Origin: Marthasterias glacialis
Lineage: Eukaryota > Echinodermata > Asteroidea > Forcipulatida > Asteriidae
Length of the DNA: 64,000 nucleotides
Direction of reading: 5' to 3'
NCBI GenBank assembly: GCA_911728455.2
Contig: OU452236.1
Coordinates: 9,542,171 to 9,606,170 of the forward strand
Made by a program: the position numbers and the translations under genes. Below are positions 1 to 13,400 of this stretch, piece after piece; the stretch's first letter is position 1, and each line of letters begins with the position of its first letter. Under the pieces are notes generated by a model. That model was not told where the DNA came from. It did no database searches and saw nothing but the letters and a program-made list of their open reading frames with translations.

Positions 1-1867
1 TAGCATTAACACTGAGCAGCGTCAGTCTTGTTTTAATGTATACAAAACACTCAGTGAATCCCTTTTCAGTAAGAGCATTTCAACCGATAATTATCATTCA
101 ATTGTATGGATGCAATGAATTCCTATAAAAATCAATAAAGAATAGACGGCCGGACAAAAACATCAAATTTACGAGAGAAAAAATGGTAGTTCACATTTAT
201 TTAGTTCACTTTGGTAATATCGGCTGTTTTGAGTTTGTTTTGAAATGTACTGAGAGATTAATATTAAGAGATGGTGATTATTCCAGTTGACTGGGCCTGA
301 GCAAGTTATGGCATGTTGAGAGAGGATGTTTTTGGCTAGAGGAATATGAACTTTACTTGATGCTTGGTGGGTAAATTGGCTGTGAATAGTTCTGTTGAGC
401 TGGAAGAGACGACTTTGATTAGGTGGGAGAAGCTAATGTAGAAATTTAAACATGAAGATGTAATGCGGATACTTATTAATGTTTAATTGGCCAACAAGGG
501 GAGTCTTGGGTCGATAAAGAATACATTTTTTTAATTTCATGCATGAGCTGATGAAAGGGTTAGAAATATCCATCAATTTTAGAAGAGTAAATTAATTTCA
601 ATCTACAATGCACAAAACCTATAACTGCATCGTCTATATGCAGTGGGAGTCAACTATGAAGGGATAATATTGAATGGTAAATGGTTGCTTTTGAATTGGC
701 CGCCAAGAAGGGACGACGAAGAGTACATTTTTCTATGTTTTTTTTGTTTTTTGTATAATGTTATACAAGAGCTGATAAAACGATTAATAGTACGGCAGGT
801 ATGTGACGATACTGTGCCTCTGATGATACAAGCATGGAATTTGGCACACAGTCAGATTATGTCAGGAGAAAGATATTTGGTTATAAGCCCATCGCTGATT
901 TGTCCTAACAAGCAATTGCAGCAATTTTTGAAAATGTTTAACATTGCTTGTTGTTCAACCTATATTTTTCCCAAATTCAAACCTGCGATGGCTCTACAGC
1001 CAAATGTCTTTCTCATGACATACTCTCTGGTGTGCCAAATGCTTGTATCATCATTCGAAGACACAATATTCCCCAAATATTTCCCAGATCTACCCCCACT
1101 ATAACTATTACATCAATTTGGGAAGAGACTAATTTCATTCCATGTTTGTTTCTGTTTTAAAGCTACACAACCAGTGACTATTTTCGTAAAAATCAAGTTT
1201 AAAAAGAACGGTTCATAGTAAGGCGGTATTTTGTTCATGTTCATAATGTGGTTATTTCGATAGCTGCAAAATGAATTGGTAATTAATAAGGGTCTCTCTA
1301 TATGTGTTATTCTCTGGCATTAGAAACTATTCCGACGAAATATTTGTCTTGAGAATAGATCTTATGCACATGACGTCATTGGAGTAGGGCGCCCTTGGGT
1401 AGTGGTCAAAAGAAGGTTGCTCATTGGCCCATCCTGTGCGTTGCGCGTATATAGATGTGCGGTTTTCATTGTTTCATTATCGTTTTACCGTTAAAAGCCA
1501 CGTTTGCATTGACTTAATATTTAACCGAGACATGGGTAACTTGCAATGGGTAAATCTTACCGGTGTCCGTTCCCTTGAAACAAATATATAAATTGAACAT
1601 TGCGCGTGCGCACTAACACTACTGGTTGGCAAGATGAACATCGCGTCTTTTTGTTTGGGCTGATGGTTGCGTGACGCATACGCGTTTGTGCGTCTGCCTA
1701 GTGCACAACTCTATGGCGTTTGCCAACCAAAAGTGTCTGTACGCATGCGTGAATGTAATTAGCATATTTCATGGGAAAGGCCATTGATCTCCATTAATGG
1801 GCTGAGAAAGGCTAATTTGATTATTTGATGTTGGTAAACCATAGAGCTATATTCTTTTCTTTTTCAG

Positions 1868-3690
1868 TGCCGACCTCGCCACCATGGGAAGCGCGCCGTA
1901 TCGATACCTCTCGCCTTAACCCCTGGAAGTGGAGCACTAAAAAACAATGATGATTGGCTCGCAAAACTTACTGCTACGCACGCACGCTTGTTAAAAAATT
2001 TTCGAGCGCCCTCAGGGCGCTTGGTACGCGCGAGCCTAAACGAGTTCGCGCGTTGCAAAATGCAAGTAATTTGACGTAATCATAATTCAAATTTTTCGTT
2101 CTTACGCGGTCACCATTAGACAGGTCACAAATCAAAGAAAAAAGAGAGGGGACCAGTTGCTCTATGATTAATGATGCCACTTTTGTGGGATGCCATATTT
2201 GAGAGGCGCGTCGAGTGGACAGGCCACAGTCCTAATTAAAATCTCCCAATATGGGAGATTTGGTGCTATGGCCCGTCTCACCCAGCCTCGCTACCATGGG
2301 CGCGCGCCGTATCGTATGGTGTTCTATATCTACCATCTCGCATCTCGCATCTTGTGTTATCGAATCTCACGATAGGTTTTCACATTCTCGCGTTAGGTTT
2401 TTCAATCTCGCCTTACGTTTTTCACTCTCGCCTTAGGTTTTCAATCTCGCCTTAGGTTTTCAATCTCGCCTTAGGTTTTTCAATCTCGCCTTAGGTTTTT
2501 CAATCTCGCCTTAGGTTTTTCAATCTCGCCTTAGGCTTTTCAATCTCGCCTTAGGTTTTTCAATCTCGCCTTAGGTTTTTCAATCTCGCCTTAGGTTTTC
2601 AATCTCGCCTTACGTTTTTCAATCTCACGTTAGGTTTTTCAATCTCGCCTTAATAGGCTTTTCAACCTTTTAAATCATTGACGGCATCATTTTTTCTGCG
2701 TGCCTTGCTCGATCTTAAACCCTGGATTTGGCTCATTAAAATGTGCTAATATCTGGCACATTTTGATTAGGTCTGTGGCCGATCCACTCTATGCGCGCTC
2801 AAGTAATGTTTGCCGCAAAAGAGGCATCAATGTCATAGAGCGTTGATATTTTCACATGTCTTATTGTTTGATGTTCTGGGTGACCGTGTAAAAACTATGG
2901 TGTTCTATATCTGCCATCTCGCATCCCGCATCTTGTGTTATCGAATCTCGCGATAGGTTTTCACAATCTCGCGTTAGGTTTTTCAATCTCGCGTTAGGTT
3001 TTTCAGTCTCGCCTTAGGTTTTCAATCTCATGACATTGACATTTTCACACATTATTTTCACCGATCTTCGTTTTCACAGAATAAAACCTCAGATCAGCTG
3101 TGCTGTATCTATCAATCTGCTCAGTAACATATTGCTCGCATAAATAATGTGTCATTCTATCGAATTGATATGAGACGATCGACTTTAATCTGCGTGTCAA
3201 TAACACGAAGTTGACATTGTCAATATTTTTATTCTTCGCGTCGCCCCAAGCACGTGACATTTTACTGCGTCCATGGCGAACCAAAGCTTTTTCTACACAG
3301 GCAGTGGAGTGCGCGCACGCATGTCCGACCTAGTTATATTCTATAACATGCTTTCAAGCCGCAGTCGCGTGCTTGAGCTGCGTCATGCAGTCGCAGTCGC
3401 GTGCTTGAGCTGCGTTATGCAGCCGAAGTCGCGTGCACGCAAGACAGGCAGAATACTCGCGGGCAAATGTTCTTTGAAATCTAAAATCTGTCTTGAATGA
3501 TCCACAATGATTAAACATGTCTGCGTGCAGCGCGACTTCAAAACGGTTGTGCATATACAATGTAGAGTTAGCGCTCTAGTCAATAGCTCTATGAGCCAAC
3601 CTCACTACCTCGCTGTTTCGATGCTTCCTTTCCAGGGGTTTGATGAGACGAGAGGTATCGATACGGCGCGGTGCCCATGGTGTCGTCATC
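1868..3690. repeat. Inverted pair of ~58-bp blocks within the 4.8-kb unit
   Basis: The block at about 1878-1930 (CACCATGGG, then CGCGCCGTATCGATACC, then AACCCCTGGAA) recurs in reverse complement at about 3620-3685. A shorter related piece lies at 2291-2318. The pair may mark the ends of an old inverted-repeat element embedded in the 4.8-kb unit. I could not identify target duplications. The same pair is present in copy B. Confidence 0.5.
2380..2660. repeat. 20-bp minisatellite (copy A)
   Basis: About 13 head-to-tail copies of a 19-20-bp unit, consensus CAATCTCGCCTTAGGTTTTT. A second short run of the same unit lies at about 2935-3025. The unit varies at one or two positions per copy. Confidence 0.9.
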
Positions 3691-3822
3691 AAGTGTTTTG
3701 GAGACAAATTTATAGGCATACGTAATAATCGGTAGGTTTGGTGGGAAATTTTGACTTTAATTTCAAACCAAGTCATGTGACGTTCATAGATGTGCAAATT
3801 TCTGCTAAGCGCCATTTAGCAT

Positions 3823-4222
3823 CAAGGGCGTTGATCGCTACCGAAAATTGGGGGTGGCGGGGGGGGGGGGGTCGTGCGCGCGTGCAAGCCTTGGAAGATC
3901 AGAAATAGCTTGACCGAAAATAGGCCAAAATAGCATTCCGTGCGTGGTCCACCTTTGCATGCGCCGCCGACAGGGCAATGTTTGATAAACATAAAATCAT
4001 TTCACCCATTACCAATCGAACGTTATCAGTTCTTGGAAGAAAAATGTATGAAAATCCCGAAACCACTCACGTTTACTTTCCCCGGAAAGCTGTATATTGT
4101 TGCTTTTATTAACCATCCTTTTTTTGGGGGTGGGTGTCAAAAAGTGGGGGGGGGGGGACATTTGATATGCTATCCCCCACTCTAAAAATTGTGGGGCCGT
4201 CCCCTACCAATCGACGCCCTTG
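3823..4222. mobile_element. hAT-like MITE with 8-bp target duplication
   Basis: The ends are inverted (CAAGGGCGTTGATCG at the left; CGATTGGTAGGGG downstream of the same CAAGGGCGT on the other strand). The element is flanked by direct repeats TTTAGCAT at 3815-3822 and 4223-4230. It is 400 bp with no coding capacity, and includes two long G runs. An 8-bp duplication is typical of hAT transposons. Family assignment is inference. Confidence 0.8.
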
Positions 4223-6703
4223 TTTAGCATTAAACCAACCACAAGTACACGGGAAATGGTATTTTGCTGGTAAGTTATTTCTGGTAACCCAAATTGTTTT
4301 GTGCAAATAATTGTTTGTACTTTCACAAGCAGCTGTAAGAAATTGGGCCCTCATGTTTGGTTGGATGGGGTGTTCATTCAAATGTAGAGGATGAACTTAA
4401 TCTGCTGTTCTAAAAACAAGGATTTATTTTCCCTTTCAGAGAGAAGAAAATCCAGACTTACTTTGTTTTGGGCAGCTTAGTAGACTAAAGATCTCATCCC
4501 TGTCCCTAGTGATAACCAACGACTTCAAGCTTGAACCAACTTTCTTTGCATGGATAATAAATTCTCGCGAGAAGTTGTTTCAATCAGAGAACATATTATC
4601 CCGCTTGGAAGTGTGCTTGGAAACTCAGCAACAACCCCGAACTCATTGACGGCATTGCAAAACGAGATTTTTAACATACGGTTGGCAAAATAATAAAACC
4701 ATGGATACACTTCGATCGACTATCCTAGAACCTACAACTTCAGTATTTTGTTCAGGTAATCCTGGAACGTACTTTACCAGTGTAGCAAAAGCCTAGCATT
4801 AACACTGAGCAGCGCCAGTCTTGTTTTTAATGTACAAAACACTGAGTGAATCCCTTTTCAGAAAGAGCATTTCAACCAATAATTATCATTCAATTGAATA
4901 GATGCAATGAATTCCTATAAAAATCAATAAAGAATAAACGGCCGGACAAAAACAACAAATTTACGAGAGAAAAAATGGTAGTTCACATTTATTTAGTTCA
5001 CTTTGGTAATATCGGCTGTTTTGAGTTTGTTTTGAAATGTACTGAGAGATTAATATTAAGAGATGGTGATTATTCCAGTTGACTGGGCCTGAGCAAGTTA
5101 TGGCATGTTGAGAGAGGATGTTTTTGGCTAGAGGAATATGAACTTTACTTGATGCTTGGTGGGTATATTGGCTGTGAATAGTTCCGTTGAGCTGGAAGAG
5201 ACGACTTTGATTAGGTGGGAGAAGCTATTGTAGAAATTTAAACATGAAGATGTAATGCGGATACTTATTAATGTTTAATTGGCCAACAAGGGGAGTCTGG
5301 GGTCGATAAAGAATACATTTTTTAATTTCATGCATGAGCTGATGAAACGGTTAATTATATCCATCAATTTTAGAAGAGTAAATTAATTTCAATCTACAAT
5401 GCACAAAACCTATAACTGCATCGTCTATATGCAGCGGGAGTCAACTATGAAGGGATAATATTGAATGGTAAATGGTTGCTTTTGAATTGGCCGCCAAGAA
5501 GGGACGAAGAAGAGTATATTTTTATGTTTTTTTAAATAATGTTATACAAGAGCTGATAAAACGATTAATAGTACGGCAGGTATGTGATGATACTGTGCCT
5601 CTGATGATACAAGCATGGAATTTAGCACACAGTCAGATCATGTCAGGAGAAAGATATTTGGTTATAAGCCCATCGCTGATTTGTCCTTTGAAAAATAACA
5701 AGCAATTGCAGCAATTTTTTGAAAATGTTTAACATTGTTTGTTGTTCAACCTATATTTTTCCCAAATTCAAACCTGCGATGGCTCTACAGCCAAATGTCT
5801 TTCTCATGACATACTCTCTGGTGTGCCAAATGCTTGTATCATCATTCGAAGACACAATATTCCCCAAATATTTCCCAGATCTACCGCCACTATAACTATT
5901 ACATCAATTTGGGAAGAGACTAATTTCATTCCATGTTTGTTTCTGTTTTAAAGCTACAAAACCAGTGACTATTTTCATAAAAATCAAGTTTAAAAAGAAC
6001 GGTTCATAGTAAGGCAGTATTTTGTTCATGTTCATAATGTGGTTATTTCGATAGCTGCAAAATGAATTGGTAATTAATAAGGGTCTCTCTATATGTGTTA
6101 TTCTCTGGCATTAGAAACTATTCCGACGAAATATTTGTCTTGAGAATAGATCTTATGCACATGACGTCATTGGAGTAGGGCGCCCTTGGGTAGTGGTCAA
6201 AAGAAGGTTGCTCATTGGCCCATCCTGTGCGTTGCGCGTATATAGATGTGCGGTTTTCATTGTTTCATTATCGTTTTACCTTTAAAAGCCGCGTTCGCAT
6301 TGACTTAATATTTAACCGAGAAATGGGTAACTTGCAATGGGTAAATCTTACCGGTGTCCGTTCCCTTGAAACAAATATATAAATTGAACATCGCGCGTGC
6401 GCACTAACACTACTGGTTGGCAAGATGAACATCGCGTCTTTTTGTTTGGGCTGATGGTTGCATACGCGTTTGTGCGTCTGCCTAGTGCACAACTCTATGG
6501 CGTTTGCCAACCAAAAGTATCTGTACGCGAGCGTGAATGTAATTAGCATATTTCATGGGAAAGGCCATTGATCTCCATTAATGGGCTGAGAAAGGCTAAT
6601 TTGATTATTTGATGTGGGTAAACCATAGAGCTATATTCTTTTGTTTTTCAGTGCCGACCTCGCCACCATGGGCAGCGCGCCGTATCGATACCTCTCGTCT
6701 CTA

Positions 6704-6878
6704 AAGGCTGGTTTATAGTTGGTCGCGCGATGATAATCGCCGGACGCTGTGATCGCTGGACGCTGAACCGTTTCATTGCAGTCTATAGTCGCTGAGGCGT
6801 CAGCGTCGACTATAAACTGCGTCGTGCGTCAATTTTACCCTCGTGCGACCATCGCGCGACCGACTATAAACCAGCCTT
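6704..6878. mobile_element. MITE present only in copy B
   Basis: Inverted ends AAGGCTGGTTTATAGT / ACTATAAACCAGCCTT, followed by GGTCGCGCGA-type inner repeats. About 175 bp. Copy A runs straight through the equivalent site near 1914 (CTCTCGCCTTAACCCC), so this is an insertion with a near-empty reference site in the same window. The target duplication is not clearly resolved. Confidence 0.8.
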
Positions 6879-7339
6879 AACCCCTGGAAGTGGAGCACTA
6901 AAAAACAATGATGATTGGCTCGCAAAACTTACTGCTACGCATGCACGCTTGTTAAAAACTTTCGAGCGCCCTCAGGGCGTTTGGTACGCGCGAGCCTAAA
7001 CGAGTTCGCGCGTTGCAAAATGCAAGTAATTTGACGTAATCATAATTCAAATTTTTCGTTCTTACGCGGTCACCATTAGACAGGTCACAAATCAAAGAAA
7101 AAAGAGAGGGGACCAGTTGCTCTATGATTAATGATGCCACTTTTGTGGGATGCCATATTTGAGAGGCGCGTCGAGTGGACAGGCCACAGTCCTAATTAAA
7201 ATCTCCCAATATGGGAGATTTGGTGCTATGGCCCGTCTCACCCAGCCTCGCTACCATGGGCGCGCGCCGTATCGTATGGTGTTCTATATCTACCATCTCG
7301 CATCTCGCATCTTGTGTTATCGAATCTCACGAAAGGTTT

Positions 7340-7610
7340 TCACATTCTCGCGTTAGGTTTTTCAATCTCGCCTTACGTTTTTCACTCTCGCCTTAGGTTT
7401 TCAATCTCGCCTTAGGTTTTCAATCTCGCCTTAGGTTTTTCAATCTCTTCTTAGGTTTTTCAATCTCGCCTTAGGTTTTTCAATCTCGCCTTAGGTTTTT
7501 TAATCTCGCCTTAGGTTTTTCAATCTCGCCTTAGGTTTTCAATCTCGCCTAACGTTTTTCAGTCTCACGTTAGGTTTTTCAATCTCGCCTTAGGTTTTTC
7601 AATCTTTTCA
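7340..7610. repeat. 20-bp minisatellite (copy B)
   Basis: The counterpart of the array at 2380-2660, with the same CAATCTCGCCTTAGGTTTTT unit and one or two fewer copies. A short secondary run lies at about 7875-7960. The difference in copy number shows the array has changed length since the 4.8-kb duplication. Confidence 0.9.
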
Positions 7611-9504
7611 ATCATTGATGGCATCATTTTTTCTGCGTGCCTTGCTCGATCTTAACCCCTGGATTTGGCTCATTAAAATGTGCTAATATCTGGCACATTT
7701 TGATTAGGTCTGTGGCCGATCCACTCTAAGCGCGCTCAAGTATGTTTGCCGCAAAAGAGGCATCAATGTCATAGAGCGTTGATATTTTCACATGTCTTAT
7801 TGTTTGATGTTCTGGGTGACCGTGTAAAAACTATGGTGTTCTATATCTGCCATCTCGCATCCCGCATCTTGTGTTATCGAATCTCGCGATAGGTTTTCAC
7901 AATCTCGCGTTAGGTTTTTCAATCTCGCGTTAGGTTTTTCAGTCTCGCCTTAGGTTTTCAATCTCATGACATTGACATTTTCACACATTATTTTCACCGA
8001 TCTTCGTTTTCACAGATTAAAACCTCAGATCAGCTGTGCTGTATCTATCAATCTGCTCAGTAACATCCACAGACATAAAGAACCTATAGACGGACAGTAG
8101 GGGGCGCCAAACTGTAATTTTGTGCTTTCTCAAACCGTGGGCGGAAGTGAATAACGTCGCGCCTTTTTGCACACTTTTACGCGAAGTCTAAAAGAAGTGC
8201 TACCACTTCAAAGGGAAATTCGCTTAATTTTAAATGAGATTTTCACATGTAGAGTAATTTGTAAAAGAGCATATGAACTTAAGAAAAACCCCAGAATAAA
8301 GAAATCCATCAGATAATTTTATTTAGGTCTAAAAAGAAAGATTTTCGATCTCCTTTCGAAATATCAAACGTCCAGAAAGAAAAAGTATACTTTTCGTGAA
8401 AAGTTGCCCTCTGCAACCGTATGCCTCACTCTTCAACCATAGAGGAAGTATTTGTCCTTCCTCCATGAGTCAAGGTATCGCCCATAACAGATCAAAAATG
8501 TTTCAACTCTCAGAAAAAGTTATTTTTACAGCTGGAAAGTCGTGTCACTTTATTTAATAATCCAAGACTGAAACAAAATCGCCCGAATTTCATGGTCCAC
8601 CGTGCGTACGCGTTTGCGTTGATCTCTGTGAGCGTTACATCGAGTACATTGCAAACGTGCATGTAGCTGCGCGTCACAAAACGCGCATTTGCCGTTGCGC
8701 ATATGCCCGGGCCAAGTACATGAGGAACGTCTTCTGCTTTTGAGATGATATTTTTTCACGGATTTGGCAAATTTTAATCTGTCAGTGTCACTGAGAGTCG
8801 GCTGAGAAAATGAAAATATTGTAAAAAAAAAAATTCAATGGATATTAGTGTAGTGTTTTGATAATCTGACATCCGATCTCCTCTCTCTTCCCCCAGCTCT
8901 TCATATTAAAACAATTGGGATTTGTTTCCCTTGTCAGAAAATAAATCTTAACTAGATGCAGCCCCGAGCAACATTAAGTTTTGCTACATTTATATAATTA
9001 TTGTATCAATTTATAACAAAAAACAACACTGCGCTGTGTACGTGTTCAGTAGTCTAGTTAGTTGTTGTGCAAGGTCATATCGCTATGGCATAAACAAGAG
9101 TTCAAGAATGCTACCGCAGTAGGCAAAAGCAAGCCAAATGAACTTTGAAGATCAATACACGCCACACTAGTCGCTGGATCCTATATTATTATTATATTAG
9201 CCTCATAATGATGTTAGAACAACGATTGACACCGGGAGAGGAAAACTTACTACATGTATTAAACAAGAATAAAAGATTACATGGTACGTGGTTTTCTTTT
9301 TTTTCTGACACATGGATGGGATGGTCACCATAATAGAAATTTCGTGCACGGCTGTATGTTACAAAGCCTTACTTTTAATCATGGGTGTAGTTTCTTTGTT
9401 CAGAAATACTTAAAAATCTATCTAAACTTACATTGTTTGTACCCATTATAATACTACAGCCAAAAGTAATGCTAAATCGCTATGCCGTGTACGTGTGCTG
9501 CAAG

Positions 9505-9635
9505 TACTCCATGGTGCGGTACCGGTCAGTTTTCCGGGCTGGGTGGGTCACGCCGTGACGTGTGCACCGCATACTGCGGCGCTCACACCCGGGGGCCAGG
9601 CTTGTGATCACGGTCCATGGAGTAATACGCGAACG
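9505..9635. repeat. Short inverted repeat inside the TIR transposon
   Basis: TACTCCATGG near 9510 is matched by CCATGGAGTA near 9625. The stretch between is GC-richer than its surroundings. This could be a tiny MITE, but only about 10 bp of each end pair. Confidence 0.3.
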
Positions 9636-9754
9636 TAACCTAGCCCAATTCCAATGCTCTCAACGATTGAGTAACAACCTTCCTTAAAATTATGTTTGGC
9701 AATGAATTGTGTATTAATGAACAACAAGAATTGGATGTCGTAAGGATTGATATC

Positions 9755-10380
9755 TGTTTCAGTGAACTTTAGTAATAGTGCCCTCTAGAGTTTGGATTTT
9801 CTTAGTTTACAATGTGCTTTTGTCAGCCATGTTTTTTCCTTGTTATTGCTAACCTGTTTCATGAAAATGTAACCCTTAAAAGTTATAATCACAGTGTATC
9901 CAGATAGAGTAGTCTGAGTGCCAGATTTTGCCAGTAGAGATTCAGTTTGTTTAGGAGGATCTTGCCAAAGAAGTAAGTTATATATTCCTTGTTTTCTTTA
10001 CCAAAATCAGTAATTTTCTAGTGTTAAAATAGTGTGTTGTTTAAGAATCTTTAAAGGTCACATTCAGTTCAGTTTCATGTACACATGCCCACGGAATTTC
10101 AGTGAGTTTTCTTTGGAGAGGTTTTTTAGTTGTCACTTCTCAAGATGGTTTGTTTCCAATTTTAAAGCATTTTCAGAAGAGTTATGCATGTGGTTTCTTG
10201 AGATGCATTTCATAAGTCAAAGTACTATTTCCCATTTAACTACATTTAAATGTGATTTGTTGTTTACACTGGTTTTGTTGTTCTGTGTTTCAGATCGAAT
10301 AAAATGGCAATTAAGCATTATACGGTTTGCAAGTATCCTTCTCTGAATACAATGTAAAAGTTGTAATTTCCGATGATCCA
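9755..10380 (+). repeat. BEL/Pao 5' LTR
   Basis: 626 bp, TG...CA ends, matching 16033-16658 at almost every base. It holds the element's presumed promoter and polyadenylation region; a GATCGAATAAAATGG segment near 10292 includes an AATAAA. Confidence 0.95.
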
Positions 10381-10438
10381 CAACATTCGATTTCTATTAT
10401 AACCACGGGATCTGAGGTATTACAACAAGCCGTTAGAC

Positions 10439-13400
10439 ATGACCGATGCAGTCAAGGAAGCCAGGCTGAAGAGACGGAATGCGAAGGCTGCATTGACACG
10501 GCTGGGTAAGGCACTGCGCACCTTGATAGAGAGCAATCGTACCGTCAAAGAGGTAAGCGATTTGTTGATAAAACTCGACCAGGCCTATGATAATCTTCTT
10601 GTCAAGCATGAAGAGTATACTGAGAAAATTGAAGATGACGAGCAGTTTGAAGTTGAAGAAGCCTGGTTGGAAGCGTGCCAAGATGCCTATTTGAAGATGA
10701 AGGGTGAAGCCACCGATTTTATAAATTCCAAAGCTGTTGCCGATCTTGATGCATTAAAAGATCACCCTAGTGATGCGAACCATGATGGACCGTCTCCTTC
10801 AATTGCTATCCCTGAAAACCATGACAACGATGAGGAGACATCTGCCAAACCTGAAGACGTGGATCAGATTGTTGAAAACCCCGTCCACCCTGTAAACTCC
10901 GTCCAGTCAGCAAACTCCGACCAATCTGAAGACTCCGTCCAACCTGGGAGCTCCGTCCAATCTGTAAACTCCGTCCAGTCTGCAAACTCCGACCAATCTG
11001 AAAACTCCGTCCAACCTGGGAGCTCCGTCCAATCTGTAAACTCCGTCCAGTCTGCAAACTCCGACCAATCTGAAAACTCCGTCCAACCTGCGAACTCCGT
11101 CCAAGCTGTAAACTCTGTCCAATCTGTAAAGTCTGTCCAATCTGCAAACTCCGTCCAATCCGTGAACTCCGTCCAATCCGAAAACTCCGTCAAATCTACT
11201 CCTGATACTGCCGCATCCACCTTCAGAATGGAGAAACCGAAAATGCCTAAATTCTCTGGGGATGTACGTGAGTACTCCACTTTCAAATCAGATTTTTGCC
11301 ACATGATCAATAGAAGATATAGTAAGAGGGATGCAATCGCTATCTTACGTACATGTTTGCAGGGAAAACCCCTTGATCTGATCCAGGGACTGGGGTCCGA
11401 TTATGATGCAGCGTGGGAGTACTTAAATTCAATATATGGTGACCCAAGATTTGTTGCAGACATAATAACCCAAGATATCGTGAAGTTCAAGCCCTTGAAA
11501 GATGCGGAAGATGGCAGATTTTGTGAACTCGTTCACCTGGTAAAACGCAGCTACAACATACTAAAGGAAGTAGGCCGACCACATGATATGGACAACAACC
11601 ATATGCTTGCAATAATCGAGAAGAAGATGAATACAGATGACAGAAAAGTGTGGTTCCGTGTCCTAGAAGGAGAGAAACGACAACCATCAATGGAAAACTT
11701 GATGGAATGGATGACAGCAGAGATGAGGTCCCGTATGAGAGCGACAGCACCAATCCGAAACCAACCCCAAGGTGTCGTTCGCTCAAACATCAACTACATT
11801 AAACAAAGTAACGCCAACCCCAAACCCCCCGCTAACCTGACGATTTCCACCAGTTTCAAGTGTTGGCTTTGCCAAACATCCGACCACTGGCTTGATCAAT
11901 GTACCAAAATCAAGTCAATGAACCCCGCTGATCGCCTGATATTAATGAAGGAGAATCGTGCTTGCTTTAGCTGTCTAAAGAAAGCTGGGAAGAATCACAA
12001 TATTACAACATGTTCAAGGAGACGCCAATGTACAGAGATGGTGAATGGCGCTCAGTGCAAGTTCTTTCATCACCCCTTATTGCACAAGACCACCACAACC
12101 CCAGTAGTTTCCAGTCATGTTGGTGTTGCATCAGTAAACGGAAGAGAAGCACTGCTACCAGTTGTTTTGGTGGAAGTTGTAGGCAAGAATAGTTATCAGC
12201 TGGGAAACCTACTATTTGATTCAGGAGCTCAAATTAGTTTAATCCGGATGTCACTTGCCGAAGACCTCAATTTGAAAGGGAAAGAAGTGGTCATCACAAT
12301 AACGAAAGTTGGAGGAGAAGAGGAAGAATTGCGAACAAAAATCTTTGAGGTTCGTACCCGTCAACTGAACAAGTCCCAGTTCCATACAATATCAGCTGTC
12401 GGCATCCCCTGCATAAGTAATGAGTTAGCAGAAATTGACCTCACGACCATAGTGCAGCATTTCAAAATTCATCCTGACAATCTTCATCGAGGGAGTGGCT
12501 CTATTGACCTGTTGATTGGAATTGACCACGCAAAGATGCACAGCGGAGAAATTAGAGAAGCTGGAAATCTTGTTGCTCGCCGATCACCGCTGGGTTGGGT
12601 GATTTTCGGAGCAATCCCGGGGGAAACAGCGCTAACCAGTCGTGTACTGCATGTAAAGTATTCTACACCAGTCGACTTAACCGAGTTCTGGACAACTGAA
12701 GCCATGGGAGTCAGTTCAAACACATGCAGCTGTAAACCACAAAAGATGAGCCCTACCGAATTACAGGAAGCCCGAATCATTGATGAAAGTTGTACTAAGA
12801 TCGGCAACCAGTGGATTGTGCCCTACCCATGGAAAAGGGATCCAAATCTCCTTCCTGACAACAAGCTACAAGCAGAGCGGAAGCTCGAGTCAACAGAACG
12901 ACGACTCAGGAAGAATCCTGATCATGCCAGTGCCTATGATAAACAGATAAAGGATATGACAGAGATGCAGTTTGCCAGAAAACTGTCTGCAGAAGAAATA
13001 CAGTCCTACACCGGTCCCGTTCACTATATTGCTCATCATGGAGTCATGAAGCCAGACAGTAAAAGCACCCCTTTACGCATAGTTTTCAATACATCCGCGA
13101 CGTACCAAGGACATCGATTGAATGACTACTGGATGAAAGGGCCTGATCTACTGAATAGCCTGTTTGGAGTGATTCTTAGATTTCGGGAGAATGAAGTAGC
13201 AATCGTCGGTGACATCTCCAAAATGTATCACAGAATTCTAATTCCAGAAAGAGATCAACACGTTCATCGGTTCCTGTGGAGAGATTTGGAGACAGACCGT
13301 AAGCCGGATGTGTACATCAAAACTGTTCTCACCTTTGGTGACAAGCCGGCACCAGCAATGGCGCAAACAGCACTGAAGAAAACAGCAGAAGGAGAATATA

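Larger units (their letters stand above)
1..4793. repeat. 4.8-kb tandem repeat, copy A
   Basis: The sequence from position 1 reappears from position 4794 in the same orientation, with scattered substitutions and small indels (roughly 95-98 % identical by eye). One full period is therefore about 4793 bp, and the array may continue left of the window. I see no convincing gene in it. Open frames such as 643-1104 recur with changed length in copy B and resemble nothing known. The unit contains a 20-bp minisatellite, an inverted pair of ~58-bp blocks, and one MITE, each listed separately. Its last ~267 bp (4527-4793) are absent from the end of copy B. Confidence 0.9.

Noticed and set aside
643-1104. 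Open frame of 153 codons in copy A of the 4.8-kb repeat
   Set aside because: The frame is not preserved in copy B (5472-5732 plus 5739-5951), has no recognisable domain and poor codon character. Likely chance.
8550-8759. Cysteine-rich 69-codon minus-strand frame in the TIR transposon
   Set aside because: CxxC-like spacing comes from a GC-rich stretch of alternating purine and pyrimidine words. Too short, with no start context or partner exon.
10032-10346. 104-codon frame repeated at 16310-16624
   Set aside because: It lies wholly inside the LTRs, so it appears twice. No similarity to known proteins; treated as chance.
10806-11310. Three overlapping minus-strand frames of 89-148 codons
   Set aside because: Shadows of the 18-bp repeat in BEL gag on the opposite strand.
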